The notes below the pieces were generated by a model. It was given only the letters and a program-made list of their open reading frames with translations, searched no databases and was not told the origin of the DNA. Positions 1 through 4,168 of a stretch of DNA of 6,885 bases are shown here, piece by piece (position 1 is the stretch's first letter; every line of letters starts with the position of its first letter). Made by a program: the position numbers and the translations under genes. This DNA is from Candidatus Buchananbacteria bacterium RIFCSPLOWO2_02_FULL_46_11b (GTDB lineage Bacteria; Patescibacteriota; Patescibacteriia; Buchananbacterales; UBA6539), in NCBI GenBank assembly GCA_001817615.1, contig MHIR01000023.1:44779-51663 (forward strand), read 5' to 3'.

Positions 1-1
1 G

Positions 2-559
2 GACGCGACGGTTTATCCCCGCTGGTCGCCGGCCGGCCAAATCGTGGCCATGTATCGCGAGGCTAAAGGTTTGGACAGCCAAAATCTTTATTTTCTCGGG
101 CTGAACAAAGAAAATTTCAAATCCACCATTATTGAAGGCCAAAACTTCCAGGGCCAATGGTCAACCAAAGGCGACCGCCTCTTATACAGCGTTTCTTCCG
201 GCGCCGCCGGCTTTAAGCCGACGCTTTGGATCGTGGAAGCCCAGGGCGAAAGCATCGGCCAGAACCGCAAGAACTTGGGCCTGGAAACCTGGTCGGATAA
301 ATGCGGCTTTGCCGACAACGATACGGTTTATTGCGCCGTGCCTCAAACCCTGGCTGAAGGCGCGGGCATATTTTCCGCGGAAATGGACAATTCGCCTTCC
401 GATTTATATAAAATTGACTTAAAGAGCGGCTTTAAATCAAAAATCGCCGTGCCCGAAGGCAGCCATAACATTAGTCAGGTTATAGTTAGTGAAAATGAGA
501 GCTACTTGTATTTTACAAGCCAGACGGATGGCAAGCTGTACAAGATTAATTTGCGCTAA
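2..559 (+). CDS. C-terminal part of a PD40/TolB-like beta-propeller protein (5' end outside window)
   Basis: The frame is already open at base 2, upstream of the first possible internal start (GTG at 44), so this is the last 185 residues of a longer protein. Two stretches match the propeller-blade signature 'P-x-W-S-P-x-G-x-x-I/L': YPRWSPAGQIVAMYRE at the very start, and GQWSTKGDRLLYS about 50 residues on. Two later blades look degenerate: TWSDKCGFADNDTVYC, and the end of the protein, where a strand reading YLYFTSQTDGKLYKINLR closes it. The family is known from TolB and WD40-like extracytoplasmic proteins. Propellers act as binding scaffolds, so no reaction can be assigned. Any signal peptide or membrane anchor would lie outside the window. 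Codon use is GC-richer than in the next gene. It ends with TAA, 42 bases before the radical SAM reading frame. The blade assignment is firm; the specific function is unknown. Confidence 0.75.
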   Translation, partial: DATVYPRWSPAGQIVAMYREAKGLDSQNLYFLGLNKENFKSTIIEGQNFQGQWSTKGDRLLYSVSSGAAGFKPTLWIVEAQGESIGQNRKNLGLETWSDKCGFADNDTVYCAVPQTLAEGAGIFSAEMDNSPSDLYKIDLKSGFKSKIAVPEGSHNISQVIVSENESYLYFTSQTDGKLYKINLR

Positions 560-599
560 CTTGTTCTATTATTTATATTTAATGAAAAAATAGAATAAG
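560..599. repeat. Inverted repeat bridging the gap between the first two genes
   Basis: An 11-base arm at 560-570 (CTTGTTCTATT) is complementary to 589-599 (AATAGAATAAG), with one G-U wobble and an 18-base AT-rich loop. It fills almost all of the gap between the propeller gene's stop and the next ATG at 602. No T-run follows on the plus strand, so it is a poor intrinsic terminator. It could be a weak terminator, an mRNA-end hairpin or a scar at the edge of the AT-rich segment. Confidence 0.5.
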
Positions 600-601
600 C
601 T

Positions 602-1420
602 ATGGATTTTGAAAAAAATATTTATGAACAACATGGATTAAAAATTGACCGGGACAGAGTCTTAACCTATTCGCAATTAAGCTGCCCCCTTGAATGCCGC
701 TATTGTTTTGTGAATGATTTAAATTTCAATCAAAAAAGGAATACAACGTATCTTACGCAAGAACAGCTATTATTGCTTGAAAAATTACCCGGGGAAATAA
801 AAACCATAATGCTTGGCTGTGATACTGAATTTTTTCAATCAAAAGAAGACTCCTTGGATGCATTAAGAAAACTGGCCGGCTTAAAAAAAGATATTTCCGT
901 CATTACTAAACTAAATCTATCGCGAAGTTTTATTGCAGAAATAAAAAAGGTAGCGGATATACTCGCTCGCAATGAGAATATTTTGGTTTTTTCCGTTTCT
1001 TTACCATACGACTAATCAGCCGAAATATGGGAAAGCGGCGCGCCCAGCCCGCAAAAAAGAATTGAGACTTTAAAATCGGCCCATATTGCCGGACTAAAAA
1101 ATCTGGTTGCCGTAAGGCCATTGTTGCCATCTATCGGCGGCGAATAATTAGAAAGGATTATTTCCGCCACGAAAGATTTTTGCGACGGATATTATTCCGG
1201 ACCATTATATTTAAAATCTCTTGATTTATTATCGGCCGAGGAACAAAAATCGTTTAAAATTGAAAAAAATCAGCCGCCATGGATGCCGAAAAATAATATT
1301 TTTTATAAGGTTGAAAAAGACGGACAAATAGAGACTCTACAAAAAATTACCGAACAATACGGCAAGCCGTTGTTTGAAGGAGCCAGTGAAGGCGTTAAAT
1401 ATCTAAAAGAAAATTCATGA
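602..1420 (+). pseudogene. SplB-like radical SAM protein gene with two in-frame TAA codons
   Basis: One frame runs from ATG 602 to TGA 1418-1420 (273 codons), broken only by TAA at 1013-1015 (codon 138) and TAA at 1145-1147 (codon 182); no frameshift is needed. The first part carries the radical SAM cluster motif C-x3-C-x2-C (C28, C32, C35; SCPLECRYCFV). The part after the first stop continues the family with SAEIWESGAPSPQKR, close to the conserved '.EP.APSP..R' region of SplB/COG1533 proteins, then VRPLLPSIGGE, the second stop, and LERII. The C-terminal third also reads as ordinary protein with no further stops. Each TAA is one substitution from GAA, CAA or AAA; at the second, GGE-x-LERII makes Glu likely. 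As written, only a 137-residue fragment with the cluster motif but half a TIM barrel is made, so it should be inactive. Alternatives are assembly errors or a recently decayed gene. Codons are AT-rich. The start has no clear Shine-Dalgarno. Confidence 0.75.
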
Positions 1421-1920
1421 AAAATATTGAATTAAAAATTAAAGTAAATGATTTCAGAAGAACAGAAAAACGTTTAAAAAGACTGGGGGCAAAATATTGC
1501 GGGGCGCTAAATCAAAAAGATACTTATTTTAATTGTGCCGAGGGAAGATTGAAGATAAGAGAAACAAACAATAAAAATTTTGAATTAATATTTTATCAGC
1601 GGCCGGATAAATCAATTGATAAATTATCAAATTATTCAATCGTGCCGATCAACAAAGCGCAGTTGAAACGATTAAAAAATATTTTGACGTTGTCTTTGGG
1701 CATTAAAGTAACTGTGTCTAAAAAAAGAAAATTATGGCTGTTTAAAAATACCAGAATTCACTTTGATAACATCGATAAATTAGGAAAATTTTTGGAATTA
1801 GAAACGGTTTTAAAAAAAATTTCAAAAACCAAGGGGAAAAAAGAATACTTTGAAATATACAATCTGCTGGAATTAACCCCGTTTAAAAAAATAAATAAAT
1901 CATACAGCGATCTATTGTAA
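1417..1920 (+). CDS. CYTH-domain protein, class IV adenylate cyclase / thiamine triphosphatase type
   Basis: This 167-residue protein has the normal length of a single-domain CYTH enzyme. CYTH proteins form a short beta-tunnel that binds triphosphates with a metal ion; family members make cAMP from ATP or cleave thiamine triphosphate or inorganic triphosphate. Visible signatures are the N-terminal NIELKIKV (family E-x-E-x-K, here N3-x-E5-x-K7), GRLKIRE (R44, K46, R48), FELIFYQRPDKS (residues 55-66), KKRKLWL (102-108), RIHFDNIDKLGKFLELE (113-129). The last two match the VKKRR...R.HLD...LG.FLE.E pattern of CyaB-like sequences. The Asn in place of the first Glu is, as I recall, common in the 'NIE-x-KAR' branch, so it need not mean loss of activity. 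The ATG overlaps the radical SAM stop as ATGA, which implies translational coupling; the upstream nonsense codons could lower its expression. The substrate cannot be chosen from sequence. Confidence 0.85.
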   Translation: MKNIELKIKVNDFRRTEKRLKRLGAKYCGALNQKDTYFNCAEGRLKIRETNNKNFELIFYQRPDKSIDKLSNYSIVPINKAQLKRLKNILTLSLGIKVTVSKKRKLWLFKNTRIHFDNIDKLGKFLELETVLKKISKTKGKKEYFEIYNLLELTPFKKINKSYSDLL

Positions 1921-1931
1921 AACAAAGAGCA

Positions 1932-1980
1932 GGGTGTAGGGTATTTGTCTACAAGCTACTCCCTACTCCCTACCCCCCCC
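1932..1980. repeat. Heptamer-phased intergenic repeat with inverted arm
   Basis: Four consecutive heptamers, CTACAAG, CTACTCC, CTACTCC and CTACCCC, start at 1949, 1956, 1963 and 1970 and run into a C-tract (eight C at 1973-1980), four bases before the radA ATG. The left arm at 1932-1941 (GGGTGTAGGG) is complementary to 1961-1970 at 9 of 10 positions, so a hairpin can form. This fills most of the 64-base gap between the CYTH gene and radA. It leaves no recognisable Shine-Dalgarno site for radA. Confidence 0.7.
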
Positions 1981-1984
1981 TAAT

Positions 1985-3337
1985 ATGCCCAAACCGCCAA
2001 GCGAAATCTACGCCTGCTCCAACTGCGACGCCCAGCAGCCCAAATGGCAGGGCCGCTGTCCGGAATGCGGGCAATGGGGCACTCTGGAAAAAACTCAAAG
2101 CGCGAATCTCCAGGCGCAAAACTTAAAGAACAAAAATTTACCGGGGATGCCGGCGGGAAAAGTTATTTCTTTTGACCGGATAAACGCCGGCGATTTTCAA
2201 AGATTAAAAACCGGGATTGAAGAATTTGACCGCGTCTTGGGCGGCGGTATAGTCAATGGTTCGTTAATCCTTTTGGGCGGCGAGCCGGGCATCGGCAAAT
2301 CAACCCTAGTCTTGCAGTTGGTTGAAAAAATTCCAGGCAATGTCCTTTATGTTTCCGGCGAAGAATCGGCCGAACAGATTAAGACCCGAATTGACCGGCT
2401 GGAGATTAAAATCAAAAATTTGGGCTTTCTGGGCGAAACCAACATTGAAACCATCGCCGCCACGATCCTGGAACAAAAACCGAAATTGGCGATTATTGAT
2501 TCCATCCAGACGGTTTATTCCTTAGAAGCCCCGTCCGCGGCCGGCAGCGTCAATCAAGTGAGGATTTGCACCACCAAGCTTTTAGAGGTCGCCAAAAAAA
2601 ATAACATCACTATTTTAATTATCGGCCACATCACCAAATTCGGCGAAGTCGCCGGCCCGAAAACCTTGGAGCATTTGGTTGACGCGGTTTTGTATCTGGA
2701 AGGCGACCAATACCACGCCTTTAGGATCTTGCGCGGCGCCAAAAACCGCTTCGGCTCAACCGCGGAAGTCGGAATTTTTGAAATGCAGGGCCGAGGCTTA
2801 ATCGAGGTCCGAGATCCGGCCGCGATTTTTTTGACGCAAAAAAGCGCGGCTGGCGGCTCAATTGTCACGGCCGCGCTGGAAGGCAGCCGGGTATTTTTGC
2901 TGGAAGTCCAGGCTTTGGCCAGCCTGACCAGCTTCGGCTATCCGCAAAGAAAAACTTCGGGCTTTGATTTAAACCGCCTCCAGCTTCTGGCCGCCACGCT
3001 TTCGCGGCGCTTGGGCCTGAAACTGGCCAATCAGGATCTTTATTTGAATATCGCCGGCGGTCTGGAAATCAGCGAACCCGCGGCCGATCTGGCCGTCTGT
3101 CTGGCCGTAATTTCCGCGGTTAAAAATATAATCATTCCCTCGGATACTTTGGCTTTCGGCGAAGTCGGCCTGGGCGGCGAAATTCGGCCCGTTTCCCAGG
3201 CGCAAAAACGGATTGCGGAGGCGGAGAAGCTGGGGTTTAAACAGGCGATTATTCCCTTTGGCAAAGAAAAAATTGATTCAAAGATGAAAATTGTCCAGGT
3301 GAAAAGTTTGGCCGAGGCGTTAACTGTTAGCTGTTAG
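1985..3337 (+). CDS. radA: DNA repair protein RadA (Sms)
   Basis: RadA is a cytoplasmic RecA-like ATPase that promotes branch migration of recombination intermediates. At 450 residues it has full family length. In order: a four-cysteine zinc finger (C11, C14, C25, C28; CSNC...CPEC), Walker A GEPGIGKS at 99-106, Walker B LAIIDS around 168-173, the RadA-specific KNRFG motif at 253-257, and a C-terminal Lon-protease-like domain from about 285 containing GLEISEPAADLAV and FGEVGLGGEIRPVS. All key motifs are intact. The ATG at 1985 is chosen because the zinc finger begins ten residues later. No Shine-Dalgarno is visible; the upstream gap is filled by a C-rich heptamer repeat. The final residues TVSC and the TAG stop are written by the left arm of a second repeat, so the native C-terminus may have been slightly altered. 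It is followed by the glycosylase gene 104 bases downstream. Confidence 0.97.
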   Translation: MPKPPSEIYACSNCDAQQPKWQGRCPECGQWGTLEKTQSANLQAQNLKNKNLPGMPAGKVISFDRINAGDFQRLKTGIEEFDRVLGGGIVNGSLILLGGEPGIGKSTLVLQLVEKIPGNVLYVSGEESAEQIKTRIDRLEIKIKNLGFLGETNIETIAATILEQKPKLAIIDSIQTVYSLEAPSAAGSVNQVRICTTKLLEVAKKNNITILIIGHITKFGEVAGPKTLEHLVDAVLYLEGDQYHAFRILRGAKNRFGSTAEVGIFEMQGRGLIEVRDPAAIFLTQKSAAGGSIVTAALEGSRVFLLEVQALASLTSFGYPQRKTSGFDLNRLQLLAATLSRRLGLKLANQDLYLNIAGGLEISEPAADLAVCLAVISAVKNIIIPSDTLAFGEVGLGGEIRPVSQAQKRIAEAEKLGFKQAIIPFGKEKIDSKMKIVQVKSLAEALTVSC

Positions 3338-3436
3338 CGAATTTTGCCGGATTATCTGTTTATTTACAAATTTATTTATTTTTTATAAAGGCTCAAATTT
3401 CTTCCGCTATAAGCTAAAAGCTAACAGCTATAAGCT
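3321..3436. repeat. Heptamer-phased inverted repeat overlapping the radA stop codon
   Basis: The right arm has CTATAAG, CTAAAAG, CTAACAG and CTATAAG beginning at 3407, 3414, 3421 and 3428, with a partial fifth unit at 3435, ending five bases before the glycosylase ATG. The left arm at 3321-3338 carries the same unit inverted (TAG at 3328 and 3335, 7 bases apart). An exact 11-base inverted match joins 3328-3338 (TAGCTGTTAGC) to 3420-3430. The stop codon of radA (3335-3337) lies inside the left arm. The spacing and the fixed CTA follow the same rule as the repeat before radA, although the other four bases differ. Confidence 0.7.
3363..3389 (+). promoter_or_regulatory. Weak candidate promoter for the glycosylase gene
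   Basis: TTTACA (3363-3368) is followed by TATAAA (3384-3389) with only 15 bases between them, shorter than the usual 16-18. The surrounding region is very AT-rich, so chance matches are expected. Transcription running through from radA is an equally good explanation for expression of the downstream gene. Confidence 0.2.
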
Positions 3437-3441
3437 GCCCT

Positions 3442-4011
3442 ATGAAGTTGCCCCAATCCTTCTACAGCCAAGATACTCTCAAAGTCGCTCAAAACCTCCT
3501 GGGTAAATTCCTTGCGCGCAAAATCGGGGGCAAAACGATTGTCGGCCAAATTACCGAGACTGAAGCTTACTGCGGGCCAAACGATCTGGCCTCGCACGCC
3601 AGCCGCGGCCCGCTTCGCTCTCGCGAAGCGAGGCGAGGCAAAACGCCCCGAACCGAGCTGATGTTCGGCCAGCCGGGCTTTTGGTATATTTATCTGATTT
3701 ACGGCATGTACTATTGCTTAAACGTGGTCACGGAAAAAAATGAATACCCGGCCGCGGTTTTAATCAGAGGCGTCAAACCGATTGCCGGCTTAAAACCGGA
3801 AGTTAAAACCGACGGCCCGGGCAAGCTTTGCCGGGCTTTTAAAATTGATAAAACCTTAAACGGCTCCCCCGCCTCGGGGCCAAAGGCCGAAATGTGGATT
3901 GAAGACCGCGGGGTTAAAATTAACCCCAGCCAAATTAAAAAAGCCCCGCGCGTCGGGGTGGATTACGCCGGGGCGTACAAGAGCAGGCCTTGGCGGTTCT
4001 TTATTCAATAA
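3442..4011 (+). CDS. aag: 3-methyladenine DNA glycosylase, AAG/MPG family, with an internal insertion
   Basis: This enzyme flips out alkylated purines such as 3-methyladenine, or hypoxanthine, and cuts the N-glycosidic bond to begin base-excision repair. At 189 residues it is full length. By alignment to human AAG from memory, the catalytic Glu125 is E41 (TETEAY), Tyr127 is Y43, His136 is H52, Tyr159 is Y84 (WYIYLIYGM), Asn169 is N94 and Arg182 is R109. Also present are GPGKLC (125-130) and the C-terminal [18 protein letters not shown]. All active-site residues are kept. The oddity is about ten extra residues ([10 protein letters not shown], 57-66) between SHASRG and [10 protein letters not shown], encoded by a palindromic 30-base insert. 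The ATG at 3442 has no Shine-Dalgarno; it follows a heptamer repeat by five bases. A terminator starts at the stop codon. Confidence 0.95.
   Translation: MKLPQSFYSQDTLKVAQNLLGKFLARKIGGKTIVGQITETEAYCGPNDLASHASRGPLRSREARRGKTPRTELMFGQPGFWYIYLIYGMYYCLNVVTEKNEYPAAVLIRGVKPIAGLKPEVKTDGPGKLCRAFKIDKTLNGSPASGPKAEMWIEDRGVKINPSQIKKAPRVGVDYAGAYKSRPWRFFIQ
3610..3639 (+). repeat. In-frame palindromic insert within the glycosylase gene
   Basis: Thirty bases (ten codons, [10 protein letters not shown]) separate two segments that are adjacent in typical AAG proteins. The core is a perfect 8-base stem: CGCTTCGC at 3611-3618 and GCGAAGCG at 3623-3630, with loop TCTC. An alternative hairpin, CTCGC (3620-3624) with GCGAG (3628-3632), overlaps it. 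The insert is flanked by similar hexamers, CGCGGC (3604-3609) and CGAGGC (3634-3639), which may be a target duplication. It adds no stop and keeps frame. Confidence 0.65.
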
Positions 4012-4048
4012 AGCAAACGGATTTTTAGTTTTGTTTGCTTATTTTTTT
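4011..4048 (+). terminator. Intrinsic terminator of the glycosylase gene
   Basis: AAGCAAAC (4011-4018) pairs perfectly with GTTTGCTT (4033-4040) around a 14-base loop, followed by A and seven T (4042-4048). The stem begins at the last base of the stop codon. Pairing is AT-rich, so efficiency may be modest. No comparable T-run exists in the minus direction, so it does not serve recG. Confidence 0.65.
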
Positions 4049-4134
4049 ACTTTTTTATGTTTTATTATTTATTCAGAAATAAACTTTAAAAAACACTAAT
4101 CTTTAAATATAAAAATTAATAATTAAACCGGTTT

Positions 4135-4159
4135 GTTTTATTGTTTTATTGCTTTATTG
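4135..4159. repeat. Octamer tandem repeat near the recG 3' end
   Basis: GTTTTATT occurs at 4135-4142 and 4143-4150, then GCTTTATT at 4151-4158. It lies in the AT-rich convergent gap (4012-4168) just after the recG stop. No convincing intrinsic terminator for recG is seen here; the nearby palindrome AAACCGGTTT (4125-4134) forms only a very short stem. Confidence 0.5.
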
Positions 4160-4168
4160 ACTTTTGCC

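Noticed and set aside
1145..1420. Separate gene in the last part of the radical SAM frame, starting at ATG 1283
   Set aside because: It would encode only about 45 residues, has no ribosome site, and reads as the continuation of the upstream radical SAM protein.
602..1420. Recoding or readthrough of TAA as a sense codon
   Set aside because: TAA ends the propeller, CYTH, glycosylase and small membrane-protein genes normally, TAG ends radA and TGA ends recG. No bacterial system that inserts a residue at TAA is known to me.
1932..1980. CRISPR array
   Set aside because: The units are seven bases long and contiguous, with no spacers.
2554..3264. Minus-strand open frames opposite radA
   Set aside because: They lie wholly inside radA, carry no family motifs, and arise from its codon pattern.
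4125..4150. Intrinsic terminator for recG
   Set aside because: The AAACCGGTTT palindrome gives only a three-pair stem with a four-base loop, and there is no good T-run in the minus direction.
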